Of a DNA stretch of 47,920 nucleotides, positions 29,353 through 39,498 are shown piece by piece. The stretch covers positions 1-47,920 of the forward strand of contig JAGDXU010000017.1 of the NCBI GenBank assembly GCA_023269965.1, given 5' to 3'. The notes under the pieces were generated by a model. The model had not been told where the DNA came from. It ran no database searches and worked only from the letters and a program-made list of their open reading frames with translations. Origin of the DNA: Candidatus Parvarchaeota archaeon (lineage in GTDB: Archaea > Nanobdellota > Nanobdellia > Parvarchaeales > Parvarchaeaceae). Position numbers and translations under genes: made by a program. Numbering within the stretch: the first letter of the stretch is position 1; the number at the start of each line of letters is the position of its first letter.

Positions 29353-30690
29353 ATGCAGAGAGGAAAGAGAGGAAGGAAATCCATAGTCCGTTCGAAGACT
29401 ACTAAAGGGCAAATCAGGGCGCAGAAAGCCTATGAGCATTCTGTTCCAGAGCTATATCTGCACGGCCTGGCGGCAATGATAGGCCTTGGTATTCTGGTTC
29501 TTCCGATAGTTGCTTTAATATTATACAGCTCATTATCTATCTACCTTGTTGTAGCAGCTGGTTTCATCGCACTTATGCTAGGCGTTCTGATATATGATAT
29601 CTCATTATCCCACAACAAGGATCCTTACACTTTCTTGAAGCATACTGTTGGAAAAGAGTATTCTTTCATATTCGGTTTTCTATTCCTGATCTCATTGCTA
29701 ATCACAACGATAGCTGCGGGCATAGCCTCAATCGATGTGCTTGCGTCGATGGGTGTCAACATTCTATTGTCTACACTTATCGTAGACATCATTTTCGTTA
29801 TAATGTGGATAACATTATACTACAAGAGAGAGAGGAGAGTTCTGAACTTCGTGGGCGCCCTTAAGATACTATTTTTAGTTTTGCTTGTAGCCATAGCTGT
29901 AGCTGCGATCTCAGCAACAGGCGTTAAAGCGTACACTGTTAACTCGCTTCCATCCTATTTACCTATTTCATCTATAAGTACAATGGTTCTTCTTTTGGTC
30001 CTGTTTGTGTGGATGTATGGAGGGTTTGAAAGCATTGCAACTGTTTATAAAGGCGAGGATAAATCAAAGGTCGCTAGGGCATTGGTATACTCAATAACTT
30101 CTCTTATATTGGTTTTCGGATTGATACAGGTCCTTATCTATCTTTTAGGCCCAAGTATACCGATAATTAGCGGCATCCCCAGCATATCATCTCTTTTGAC
30201 CTCAAATATATCGGCTATCCTTTTCACTAGCACTGGTGTAGGGTATTTCATAATCACCGGGTTGGCTTTCATAGTGATATTGACAATAGCATTTGCAGTC
30301 ATGAACGCCGGGAACAAAGTACTGCATGACATGTCATTAGATGGGATAGTGCCATCTTATGTTGCTAAGAGCGAAAACTACAAATTGATATTGACGGCAG
30401 CTCTGCCTATGGTCCTTATAACCATCCTTGCAGTCTCATCTTTGACATCACCTCTTCTTTACATTGGCATAATCGCCCTGAGTGCAATATCATTGATAGC
30501 TGCATTCTTCTTCTTATCTCTTGGATACACCTCTCACTACTCAAAGTCGAAGGACTATATGCGCGTCGTATACGGCGTAATAATAGCGGCTATACTTCTT
30601 TTCTTTATAATTTTTGTCCCCCCAGCTTTGCTTATAGGCCTGTTTGTAATACTGGCTGTTGCGCTCATAGGATACCTTCTGATAAGGTAA
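29353..30690 (+). CDS. Amino-acid permease (APC superfamily)
   Basis: 12-TM-like; HGLAAMIGLGILVLPIV, FVWMYGGFESIATVYKGEDKSKVARAL. Confidence 0.82.
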   Translation: MQRGKRGRKSIVRSKTTKGQIRAQKAYEHSVPELYLHGLAAMIGLGILVLPIVALILYSSLSIYLVVAAGFIALMLGVLIYDISLSHNKDPYTFLKHTVGKEYSFIFGFLFLISLLITTIAAGIASIDVLASMGVNILLSTLIVDIIFVIMWITLYYKRERRVLNFVGALKILFLVLLVAIAVAAISATGVKAYTVNSLPSYLPISSISTMVLLLVLFVWMYGGFESIATVYKGEDKSKVARALVYSITSLILVFGLIQVLIYLLGPSIPIISGIPSISSLLTSNISAILFTSTGVGYFIITGLAFIVILTIAFAVMNAGNKVLHDMSLDGIVPSYVAKSENYKLILTAALPMVLITILAVSSLTSPLLYIGIIALSAISLIAAFFFLSLGYTSHYSKSKDYMRVVYGVIIAAILLFFIIFVPPALLIGLFVILAVALIGYLLIR

Positions 30691-30711
30691 GGCGAGAGGG
30701 TAGTTGAATTT

Positions 30712-31239
30712 ATGGTCAATAGAAGACTGAAGCAATTTGTGGCAATATTTGTGGCTGTGGCCTTTGTCGCATCTATATTTCTATTCATACCAAAGCAGCT
30801 GAATAACAATACCTTCTCTGAATATATTCTCGTTCCAACTTCTCTTGTACAGAATCAGACTGCGTTTTCTCCGTATAACTCTAACCTAAGCATAATAAGT
30901 TTTGTGTCCCCCTCCATCATAGGAAACTTAGTGGCAAACTCAAATCTTACAAATCTCGCTGGCGTGACTTCTAGTATGCTGTCAGCTGCGAAGCTTAACT
31001 ATACATTATCCAATGCGACTATCTGCATACAAAAGGGAACCTATTTCGCAGAAAACCTATGTGACAACTCAAATTACACATGGGTCATGCTTGAGAATGT
31101 AACTGGGACTATTCAGCAGCTAACCTCTCCATTGTCTTCGGTAGATCTGAATAGCCTGTCCTCCCCTTCTAACTATTTCTATCTTATTTATGAGCCCAAA
31201 CAAACGACTACCGCATCAAACTCTTTGCCGAAGCTGTGA
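30712..31239 (+). CDS. Hypothetical membrane-anchored extracytoplasmic protein
   Basis: N-terminal TM, N-x-S/T-rich; follows permease by 21 nt. Confidence 0.55.
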   Translation: MVNRRLKQFVAIFVAVAFVASIFLFIPKQLNNNTFSEYILVPTSLVQNQTAFSPYNSNLSIISFVSPSIIGNLVANSNLTNLAGVTSSMLSAAKLNYTLSNATICIQKGTYFAENLCDNSNYTWVMLENVTGTIQQLTSPLSSVDLNSLSSPSNYFYLIYEPKQTTTASNSLPKL

Positions 31240-31352
31240 GTTATATATACTAGGTAATCCAATAATATAATTGGGCGATGATTCTATTGGACACCTTCTG
31301 ATAAAACATGAGGAAAAGGGTAACTAATGAGCCCATTCAACTGCATTGCTTC

Positions 31353-32291
31353 TCAACTTTGAATATATGCCCCATACATCAGCGGAAGAAGGACCGTGGC
31401 ATCCCCCTCGACATCTATGTACTTAGCTTTAGGCTTTATCTTGCCCCAGGACACCGCTTCAGTCAGCTTCGCGCCGGAGAGGCTGCCGTCCCATTCAACC
31501 GCCGTCGTTATATATATAGCATAATCTAATCCGCTTCTGAAAAGGTTCCACCATATTGTGTGATGCTTTGATATCCCTCCTCCAAGCATCAATGCACCTG
31601 TTTTCTTCGCAGTGAACACTATGTCAGCCAGGAAGTTCTCATCAAGTATCGGGTTGATCTTGAAGTCATGGTCTTTCTGCGTATACATCCAAATTTGGGA
31701 TCCAAAGCTTCCATCTGTGAATCCTGGTATTATGATCGGGATCTTATTTTTCCAAGCCCAGTAAGTTATCGTCTCTTTAGCTTTTTTCTCATCCTTTATT
31801 TTTTCGCCTATAAATGATATGAGCTCATTTGTCGAGTATTCCTTCTTTATCTTTGCTGCTTCAGCGATTATCGGCTTAAGTCTGTCCTCAAGCACATATC
31901 CATAGCTTTCATCCGGTATGAAGATATCATAAAGTCGGTTGATATGATTTTGCCTTAACTTCGCGTCATCTGCCTTTTCCGTGCCGGTGTAATAGTCCTT
32001 CCATAGCCTTGCAAGGTCATGGTCCATCATCCCCGCGGTAGTGATAATAGCATCGACCATCTTGTTCTTAACCATATCCACTATTACGCCCCTGGTGCCG
32101 GTGGAGATGATATCTGCAGGAAACGAAAAGAACTTGAAGCAATCCTTATCCTTTTCCATTGACTTGAATATCTCTAAAGCATCTGCAATCTTTCTGGCAG
32201 TGAATCCACCAGATTTGCCAAATTGATCCACTAGGTTCTTTATATTGCTCTTTTTATCCAGTTTTATATTCTCTACTTTTTTCCCAAGCAT
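31353..32291 (-). CDS. dys: Deoxyhypusine synthase
   Basis: SGGFTARKIADALEI, IISTGTRGVIVDMVKNKMVDAIITTAGMMDHDLAR, LGGGISKHHTIWWNLFR. Confidence 0.95.
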   Translation of the reverse strand: MLGKKVENIKLDKKSNIKNLVDQFGKSGGFTARKIADALEIFKSMEKDKDCFKFFSFPADIISTGTRGVIVDMVKNKMVDAIITTAGMMDHDLARLWKDYYTGTEKADDAKLRQNHINRLYDIFIPDESYGYVLEDRLKPIIAEAAKIKKEYSTNELISFIGEKIKDEKKAKETITYWAWKNKIPIIIPGFTDGSFGSQIWMYTQKDHDFKINPILDENFLADIVFTAKKTGALMLGGGISKHHTIWWNLFRSGLDYAIYITTAVEWDGSLSGAKLTEAVSWGKIKPKAKYIDVEGDATVLLPLMYGAYIQS

Positions 32292-32344
32292 CCATTATCT
32301 TAATTACTCTCCGTTTAAAAACTTTATCCGTGTATCTGTGAGCA

Positions 32345-32398
32345 GAAGCAGCTGATCTATGAAGTCTTCAGATATTCTAAGGCACTATCTAAAGGCAT
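32345..32398 (+). repeat. Partial duplicate of the primase 5' end (copy 1)
   Basis: ctgatctATGAAGTCTTCAGATATTCTAAG identical to 33193..33222; continues with mismatches then TGA. Confidence 0.9.
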
Positions 32399-32493
32399 GA
32401 GCTTTTAGCGGTACAGAAATATCTGAGTCTCTTTTTACTTTCTGCAGTATTCAATTATTGCTTAATCGTCTTTATTAACTCTTCACATTGGTT

Positions 32494-32529
32494 AATACGG
32501 GTCATCAAATGTTGATCCTCAACCGTATT
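32494..32529. promoter_or_regulatory. Inverted repeat upstream of pilin promoter
   Basis: AATACGG-gtc-ATCAA-ATG-TTGAT-cctcaa-CCGTATT. Confidence 0.4.
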
Positions 32530-32587
32530 CAAAAATTGAAAAATTAAAACCGAAATGTTTAAATATGAGTACAACTTAGAGTTTACC

Positions 32588-33085
32588 ATGGTGAATAAAA
32601 TGAACAATAAAGGTCAGTCAGCGTTGGAATACATGATGACATACGGCTGGGCGATTCTTATAATAGTAATAGTGGCTGTAATCCTGTACAGTATGGGTAT
32701 TTTTTCTCCAAGATCAAGTGTAACTGCAACCTCAAGTGGTTTTGCCCCATTTGTGCCTAGTGGCGCTATTTGTGGTGCTACTCTTACCGTTGCGTTCACG
32801 ACAGGTGGGCTTCCAGGAGGTGCAAGTTCCGCCACAATAATTGCAGCATTTTTCAATTCTGCCACTGGAATGAGTCTTAGCCATGACTCTGTAAATGCAA
32901 CTGGAACTGCTATAACTCCATCGACTGTTTCGCCAGGTACACCTTTTACTGTAACGTTTAAATCTGTTAACTGTTCATCCGGTGTTCCTTTCACAGCGCA
33001 TGGAATAATAGAATACCAATATTCTAATGCAGCTGGAACTGCTACAGTTAATGCCACGGGGACTATAGCTGGTACTGGTAGTTGA
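32588..33085 (+). CDS. Archaeal type IV pilin-like protein, class III signal peptide
   Basis: MNNKGQSALEYMMTYGWAILIIVIVAVILYSMGIF; start at 32588 downstream of TATA-like gtttaaatatg. Confidence 0.82.
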   Translation: MVNKMNNKGQSALEYMMTYGWAILIIVIVAVILYSMGIFSPRSSVTATSSGFAPFVPSGAICGATLTVAFTTGGLPGGASSATIIAAFFNSATGMSLSHDSVNATGTAITPSTVSPGTPFTVTFKSVNCSSGVPFTAHGIIEYQYSNAAGTATVNATGTIAGTGS

Positions 33086-33185
33086 AACTAACCCAAATCA
33101 ATAATTTATTTGTTATTTTATCTTTTATTCAACGTATATTCAGTCATTTCTATCCATTAAAATAGAAGATTTATATTCTTATGTC

Positions 33186-33239
33186 GAATCAACTGATCTA
33201 TGAAGTCTTCAGATATTCTAAGATATTATCTAAGGGAAG
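33186..33239 (+). repeat. Partial duplicate of the primase 5' end (copy 2, at functional gene)
   Basis: Matches 32345..32398; includes the primase start codon. Confidence 0.9.
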
Positions 33240-34498
33240 ACGTGATGGATAAGCTGCTGAGCGGCGGAAAAAATAGAGAGTACGCCGTAAGATACAACGA
33301 TAAATTTGGCAAGAGGCCAATGTCTTTCCAATACAAAGCAGATATAGAGAGAGTCGTCAAGAGCGGTGCTACAAGCATACATATAAGCGAGGAAAGATGG
33401 AAGAACCCGCTGCTTCTATCGACTGAGATGAAGAAGGAGGACCTTACAAACCTCAGAGATGGATGGGATCTGCTGATAGATGTTGACTGCAAGTATTTTG
33501 ATATATCAAAGGCTTACACAAAACTTATAATCGATCAGCTTGAGTATGAGGGTCTCAGAGAGTTTTCAGTTAAGTTCAGCGGCGGCTCAGGTTTTCACGT
33601 CCTTGTACCGTATGAAGGTTTCCCATCCGAAATAAATGGCAGGGACATAAACTCCCTCTTCCCAGACGCGGCGATGATAATATCAATATTCCTGAAGGAT
33701 TCAATAAGAGACAAGATAAGGGACATTCTACTGAAAGATTACGGCCCTAAGAGAATCTCAGATATATTCAAGATCAGCGAGCTGGAGCTGTATGTCAATG
33801 GCGAGTTTGATCCATATAAGGTGATAGAGATAGACACGATACTCATCTCAGAGAGGCATCTGTTTAGGATGCAGTACTCGCTTAATGAGAAAAAATGGCT
33901 TGTTTCGCTTCCGATAAGGAGAGAGATGCTGGAAAGTTTCAGGATTGAGGATGCGGCTCCGGAAGTAGTCGATACAAGGGTTGATTTCTTCGATCTAAAA
34001 CCGAAAAGAGATGAGGCTAAAAGACTATTTTTGGACTCATATGATCACTCCGCTCAGGAACCGGAGAAAGTCGAGAAGGAAGTCGAGTATAAGGTGTACA
34101 ATCTGCCGCTTGAAGCATCGGCTCTACCGCCGTGTATAAGAGAGATAAACAAGGGGCTGTCGGATGGGAGAAAAAGATCAGTATTTATCCTAATAAACTT
34201 CTACAGAAGCATAGGGAAGAACAAGGAGGAAGTTAGCAAGCTTCTGATTGACTGGAACGGGAAAAATAAACCCCCTCTTAAGGAAAACTACATAAAGCAG
34301 CAGGTAGATTACGCTTTCAATGGCAAAGCCTACCCTCCGCCGAACTGTGACGCAGCAGGTTATTATAAATACTTCAACGTGTGCTTTCCAGATGAGACTT
34401 GCAAGCTCATTAAAAATCCGCTTTCTTACTACATAAGATTAAGGGGAAAAAACGACCGCAAGACGAAAGGCAGCAGGTCATCTGATTTCAATGAATAA
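33200..34498 (+). CDS. DNA primase: PriS catalytic domain fused to PriL C-terminal Fe-S-type domain
   Basis: LLIDVDCKYF, FSGGSGFHVLVP (PriS); ALPPCIREINKGL...YPPPNCDAAGYYKYFNVCFPDETCKLIKNPLSYY (PriL-CTD with 4 Cys). Confidence 0.88.
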   Translation: MKSSDILRYYLREDVMDKLLSGGKNREYAVRYNDKFGKRPMSFQYKADIERVVKSGATSIHISEERWKNPLLLSTEMKKEDLTNLRDGWDLLIDVDCKYFDISKAYTKLIIDQLEYEGLREFSVKFSGGSGFHVLVPYEGFPSEINGRDINSLFPDAAMIISIFLKDSIRDKIRDILLKDYGPKRISDIFKISELELYVNGEFDPYKVIEIDTILISERHLFRMQYSLNEKKWLVSLPIRREMLESFRIEDAAPEVVDTRVDFFDLKPKRDEAKRLFLDSYDHSAQEPEKVEKEVEYKVYNLPLEASALPPCIREINKGLSDGRKRSVFILINFYRSIGKNKEEVSKLLIDWNGKNKPPLKENYIKQQVDYAFNGKAYPPPNCDAAGYYKYFNVCFPDETCKLIKNPLSYYIRLRGKNDRKTKGSRSSDFNE

Positions 34499-34550
34499 AT
34501 ATTAAAGCTGAATCAGATTCATCTGTTGTTAGGGAGCGTATTCGGTTCAT

Positions 34551-34859
34551 ATGGTACAGGAATTGCATGTAGATTTCATAACTGACAGATATGATGTAGA
34601 CTTCGAGAAGATATTCGAAAGGATAAGAGAAAAGAACCACAAAAAGGTCGCTATCCAGCTGCCGGATGGCTTTATACGACACGCTCTTGAAGTTGCAAAG
34701 ATAATCGAGCAGAATACTGGTGCAGAGGTTTACATATGGGGTGGGAGCAATTACGGGGCGTGCGATATACCGTATGGGCTTGAGAAGTTTGGAGTGACGC
34801 TTCTGATACAATTTGGGCACGCAAGGTTCAGGGCCGACAACAGGGCAAATGGAAAGTAA
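34551..34859 (+). pseudogene. dph2: Diphthamide synthase Dph2, N-terminal domain fragment
   Basis: DVDFEKIFERIREKNHKKVAIQLPDGFIRHALEVAKIIEQNTGAEVYIWGGSNYGACDIPYGLEKFGVTLLIQFGHA, then stop; expected domains 2-3 absent. Confidence 0.7.
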
Positions 34860-35514
34860 GGCAGTAATAGGGATAGATGAAGCCGGAAGGGGGCCGGTCA
34901 TAGGGCCGATAGTGATAGCGGGGGTGAGCCTCAATGAAGAATTGAATGCTAAATTTAAGTCAGCAGGCGTAAAGGATTCTAAATTACTGAGCATAAGAAG
35001 GATTTATCAGCTGGAGAGGATCATAAAAGAGTTCAGTTTAGATTTCAAGGTGGTAGTCAGAACAGCTAAAGAGATAGATGATAGGTTCAAATCGAAGAAG
35101 AACTTGAATTACTTTGAGTTGGATGACATGGCCGAGATAGCAAACTCGATAAAAGGCGAGAAGGTTATCGTGGACTCTCCTTCTGCGAATACCTCAAAGG
35201 TGAAAGCCTACTTGGAAAAGCGGATAAAGGACAAGGAGGTAATCGCAAGAAACTATGCGGACAGGGATTTTGTAGAGGTTGGGGCGGCATCGATACTTGC
35301 GAAGGCCCAGAGAGAGAGGGAAGTAGAGGCTATAAAGAAGGAGCTGTCGTATGATTTTGGGAGCGGCTACACCTCTGATCCTAGGACGATAGCATTTCTG
35401 AAGATAATAAACGATAATGGAAGGATAAACGAGGAGCCATACTCAAATTATATACGCAAGACCTGGCTGACGGTTAGGAATCTGAGTAAAAGGAATTTGA
35501 ATGATTTCTTTTAG
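34850..35514 (+). CDS. rnhB: Ribonuclease HII
   Basis: MESKAVIGIDEAGRGPVIGPIVIAGV; DSPSANT; GAASILAKAQRE; GSGYTSDPRT. Confidence 0.95.
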
Positions 35515-35906
35515 TTGCTCAGCTTTTTTATGATTTCCTCAGGGATCGGCTTAGCCTTCCAGATGCTTGGGTCTATGCAGACTTGTATTAGATATCCCTC
35601 TGCTGTCATGCTGTCCTCTTTAAACACTTGAAAGTTAAACTTTACGGTCGATTTAGATATCTTTTCAGCGTTCATGTGTATCTCCAAAACGTCGCCTAGC
35701 TTAACTGGTTTATGGTAAGTTGCCTTGGATTCGACTGTGACAAACCAAGTCTTATCGCTCACCTCAGACAAATAATCCCCAAAATTGGCTTTTGAATACT
35801 CCTCAAGCGTGTTGGTAAAGAATCTATAATAAGACGCATAATGCACTATGCCTTGGCCGTCAACATCGTACATCCTCACTGTTTCTTTCCTAATGAAATG
35901 ATCCAT
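35511..35906 (-). CDS. Acyl-CoA thioesterase (4HBT, YbgC-like)
   Basis: VRMYDVDGQGIVHYASYYRFF. Confidence 0.88.
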   Translation of the reverse strand: MDHFIRKETVRMYDVDGQGIVHYASYYRFFTNTLEEYSKANFGDYLSEVSDKTWFVTVESKATYHKPVKLGDVLEIHMNAEKISKSTVKFNFQVFKEDSMTAEGYLIQVCIDPSIWKAKPIPEEIIKKLSN

Positions 35907-35947
35907 ATCAGCTATATTTATTAAAAGTGTAATTATAATATATCACT

Positions 35948-37120
35948 ATGGCTTATAAATTTATTCATACTGGCGATACACATATAGGCAACGCCTATAA
36001 AGATAAGCAGAGAAATGATGATATAAAAAGAGCCTTCTCGGAGCTTATAGATTATGCCATTGATTCAAAGGTGGATTTCATAGTTCACTCCGGTGACGTT
36101 TTTGATAACGGCTCCCCAGAAATAAGCGATCTTTTGTTTGTGACTGACCAGCTGCACAGGCTGAAAGAGAAGAATATCAAGTTCTTCACAGTTCCTGGGT
36201 CCCATGATGTAGGGATAGGCGAAGAGTTAAGCATAATTGATCTTTTCGACAGGAACGGTCTGCTAATTAACTTGAATTCGAGCAAATATATCAGAAAAGA
36301 GGGGGAGAGGGTACATCTAAGTGGCGTAACCTACCTAAACGCATTCATAGCAGGAGTGAGAGGGAAGAGGAGCCGCGCGGAGGATGAAATCTTCAAGGTT
36401 TTGGATGTGGATATTGATAAGAGTGCTTGGATCAAGATCTTCGTCTTCCATCATACAGTGTCAGCTTTGGGCGAGACATTTAAGGACTTGGATACTGAAA
36501 GTCTTCCAAAGGGTTTTGATTATTATGCAGCAGGGCACTGGCATGGCCATAAAGACAATATCCCATACGATGGAGGTATAATCCAATACCCCGGCTCAAC
36601 TGAGTACTTAGATGAGAAGGAGATCGTAAGCAATCCGAATCGTGGCTTTTATGTGGTTGATTATTCAGAGGGAGGAATATCAAGTATAAAATATCAGCTT
36701 TTGAAGACCAGAGACAAGGATATAGTGTATGTAAGCGCAGACGGAAAAGACCAGAAGCAACTCAAGACTGAGATTCTCTCAAAATTTAAGCCAAATGACG
36801 GGAAGCTTCTTGTTGTCGTTATAGAAGGGAAAATTAAAGGCAAAAGGTCTGAGCTGGACATACAAGACATAAAGTCCAGTGCGAAGGCGCTGGGTTATTC
36901 TTATGTAAGTGTGAATACATCCAGACTTTCTGACTCCGAATCAGGCATAACACAGATAGAAAGTGAGAATATAAGTGACATAGAGAATGAGTTCTTGTCC
37001 GCTAAGGGATACAGCAAAAAGGAGATAGAGCTTGCCCATTTGATAATAGACTCTGTGGAGAACGGGAAGGATTTAGCAGAGGTAAAACGTAAGGCAGTGG
37101 ATATTTATGATAATCAATAA
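35948..37120 (+). CDS. mre11: DNA double-strand break repair nuclease Mre11
   Basis: FIHTGDTHIGNAYKD, VHSGDVFDNGSP, VPGSHDVG, AAGHWHGH. Confidence 0.92.
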   Translation: MAYKFIHTGDTHIGNAYKDKQRNDDIKRAFSELIDYAIDSKVDFIVHSGDVFDNGSPEISDLLFVTDQLHRLKEKNIKFFTVPGSHDVGIGEELSIIDLFDRNGLLINLNSSKYIRKEGERVHLSGVTYLNAFIAGVRGKRSRAEDEIFKVLDVDIDKSAWIKIFVFHHTVSALGETFKDLDTESLPKGFDYYAAGHWHGHKDNIPYDGGIIQYPGSTEYLDEKEIVSNPNRGFYVVDYSEGGISSIKYQLLKTRDKDIVYVSADGKDQKQLKTEILSKFKPNDGKLLVVVIEGKIKGKRSELDIQDIKSSAKALGYSYVSVNTSRLSDSESGITQIESENISDIENEFLSAKGYSKKEIELAHLIIDSVENGKDLAEVKRKAVDIYDNQ

Positions 37121-39497
37121 GATAGACCTGAATAATATAAGGAGTCACTCCCACTCCTCCATAGAATTTAAACGCGGTATAAATGTGATAGTAGGAAACA
37201 CGGGTAGCGGCAAGTCTTCTATTTTGATGGGAATAGAATACGCTTTATTCGGCAAGATAGGTGAGGGCCAGAATGAGGGCAGATTGCTCCTGAGGAGAGG
37301 GAGTAATAACGGCACCATTTCGCTGGATTTCACTGAGAATGGGGATGAGATACAAGTTACAAGGGGATTAAAGAGAGTCAAGGATGCGGTAAGAAATGAT
37401 GATTCTTTGAATAAAGTAAGCGTAAATGGCAGAGAGATAGACCTGCAGAATAGATCTTCGGATATAAACAAATTTGTCTCAAGAAGCTTATCTATGAGCT
37501 CAGATCCTCTCAAGACGTTTGAGGCAGTCGTTTACATAAAGCAGGATGAACTGAAAAATCTGGTATTTGACACTACACAGAGAAAGCAAGAGTACATAGA
37601 TGACACACTTCAGGTTGGCAAGTATGCCATGGTATACGACGAACTTAAGCCCATAATCCTAGAGATGCAGAATGAGGCGGCTTTGTTGAGGAAAGAGATA
37701 GAGTTTTCAGTCAGCGACAAGGAACTGATAGACATAAGAAACCGATTATTGGATATAGATCAAAGCATAAAATCACTGGAAAAAAGCATAGAAGATGGGA
37801 ATGCAGCAGTATCTAAACTGATTCAGGATAAAAAAACTTGTGAGGAGAAATTAGAGAGAGAGAAGGAGATCCAGCTAAAGTTTGATGTTTTAAGGTCACT
37901 GATAGAAAAAGAAATAAGAGAGGAAGACAAGCTAAGGGAAGAGATAAAAGATTTACAGGATGAGAGAGATGTGCTATCCAGTAAGATGGTCAATATTGAG
38001 GTAGGAAGCGAAGAGGGTCTCCTAAATAGCTTGAAAGAACTTGACATTTCAATCCGTAAGCTTACCACGGAGAAGGATCAAAAGGTGAAAGAGATCCATG
38101 AGCTCCAGATGAAGATAAGCATATTGAATGACAGGAAAAACAAACTAGCAGAGGATCTAAGCAAGAGTTCAGTACATGAGAGAGAAATAGAGAGAATGAT
38201 CTCAGAGAATAGAGCTCTGTTAGAAAAGACATCAGGATCGTTGACAGAGGAAGAAGCTAATGCAAGGGTGGACCAGCTAAAGGAGTTCATACGCGACTTG
38301 ACGGAGGAGAAAGAAAAAAGTTTGTCCAGCGGGACGTGCGTTTTCTGCGGGTCGAAGATAACAGATAAATCACACGTTGAAAAAGAATTCGAAAGCAGGC
38401 TTAAGAGATACAGCGATTTGATCTTAAGATTCGAGGATATAAAGACAAACAAATCAAAGCCTTCCAGGTCTTCTATAGAGAAAGAATTGTTTTCTTTGGG
38501 CAAAGAACTCTCCAACACAAAGGCTGAAATAGAGAGACTGAAAAAAGAGTCAGATCTAATAAAAGTGGACGAATCTAGCAAGCGATTGGAGGTTTTAGGA
38601 TCAGAATTAGAGGGGATAGAGAGGGAAATAAACACACTCCTTGAGGATAAGCTCAAGATCAGTAAGAAACTTGATGATATATCAAAATCCAGGGCTTTAT
38701 TGAATAGGCTTGAATCTATAAACTCTGAGATAGACCAAAAGATAAAATCGCTTCAAGAGAAGGAATTAGATCTGCAGAAAAATAGGTCAGATCTGAGTTC
38801 ACTAAATTTCGATGTATCGGTTGAAGAGGAGCTTAAGAGAGAACTAGAGCGAATCGAAGGCGAATACAACAAGGCTGCCTCAAAGTTGGCTGAGGATAGA
38901 AAGGAAAAATCAATCATGGAGGAAAGAAAGGAAGAGGAAACAAATAAACTTAAGGAGATAACTGAGAAACTGAGAGCGAAAGAAAATGCGAACATTAAGC
39001 TTGCAAGGCTAGACAAGGGTATAAAACTACTATCAAATCTAAGGGAAGATATAAGAAGCATAAGGGAATACGTGAGAAATAGATTTATAGGCGACTTCAG
39101 ATCGCTTTTCCAAGCGAAATTCTATGAACTTAGGAGTGAAACTGATTACGCTGTTGACATAGACAATAATTACAATATCAACATCAGAACTGGCGAGGAC
39201 AGCTTTGAATCCAAAGGGCTTTCTGGCGGAGAGAAAACTATAGTTGCCCTGGCTTACAGGATAGCTTTATCCTCCATAGCGGCAAAGTTGGGTGGGATAA
39301 GCCATAACGATATATTTATAATGGATGAGCCAACATCTGGCTTAGATAAGAAGGATGTGTCAGCGTTAGCGGATTCAATAACAAAGATAGCCGGCGTAAA
39401 TCAGATAATAATAGTGACTCATGACGACAATCTAAAGAATATAGCTGACAACATCATCCAAGTCGAAAAGAGAGATGGAAAAAGCTTAATAATCTAA
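37107..39497 (+). CDS. rad50: DNA double-strand break repair ATPase Rad50
   Basis: VIVGNTGSGKSSIL; CVFC zinc hook; LSGGEKTIVALAYRIAL; IFIMDEPTSGLDKKDV; overlaps mre11. Confidence 0.95.
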   Translation: MIINKIDLNNIRSHSHSSIEFKRGINVIVGNTGSGKSSILMGIEYALFGKIGEGQNEGRLLLRRGSNNGTISLDFTENGDEIQVTRGLKRVKDAVRNDDSLNKVSVNGREIDLQNRSSDINKFVSRSLSMSSDPLKTFEAVVYIKQDELKNLVFDTTQRKQEYIDDTLQVGKYAMVYDELKPIILEMQNEAALLRKEIEFSVSDKELIDIRNRLLDIDQSIKSLEKSIEDGNAAVSKLIQDKKTCEEKLEREKEIQLKFDVLRSLIEKEIREEDKLREEIKDLQDERDVLSSKMVNIEVGSEEGLLNSLKELDISIRKLTTEKDQKVKEIHELQMKISILNDRKNKLAEDLSKSSVHEREIERMISENRALLEKTSGSLTEEEANARVDQLKEFIRDLTEEKEKSLSSGTCVFCGSKITDKSHVEKEFESRLKRYSDLILRFEDIKTNKSKPSRSSIEKELFSLGKELSNTKAEIERLKKESDLIKVDESSKRLEVLGSELEGIEREINTLLEDKLKISKKLDDISKSRALLNRLESINSEIDQKIKSLQEKELDLQKNRSDLSSLNFDVSVEEELKRELERIEGEYNKAASKLAEDRKEKSIMEERKEEETNKLKEITEKLRAKENANIKLARLDKGIKLLSNLREDIRSIREYVRNRFIGDFRSLFQAKFYELRSETDYAVDIDNNYNINIRTGEDSFESKGLSGGEKTIVALAYRIALSSIAAKLGGISHNDIFIMDEPTSGLDKKDVSALADSITKIAGVNQIIIVTHDDNLKNIADNIIQVEKRDGKSLII

Positions 39498-39498
39498 A

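Noticed and set aside
38078-38656. 192-aa minus ORF opposite Rad50
   Set aside because: Ser/Leu-rich antisense of a coiled-coil Glu/Lys/Leu repeat; not independently supported.
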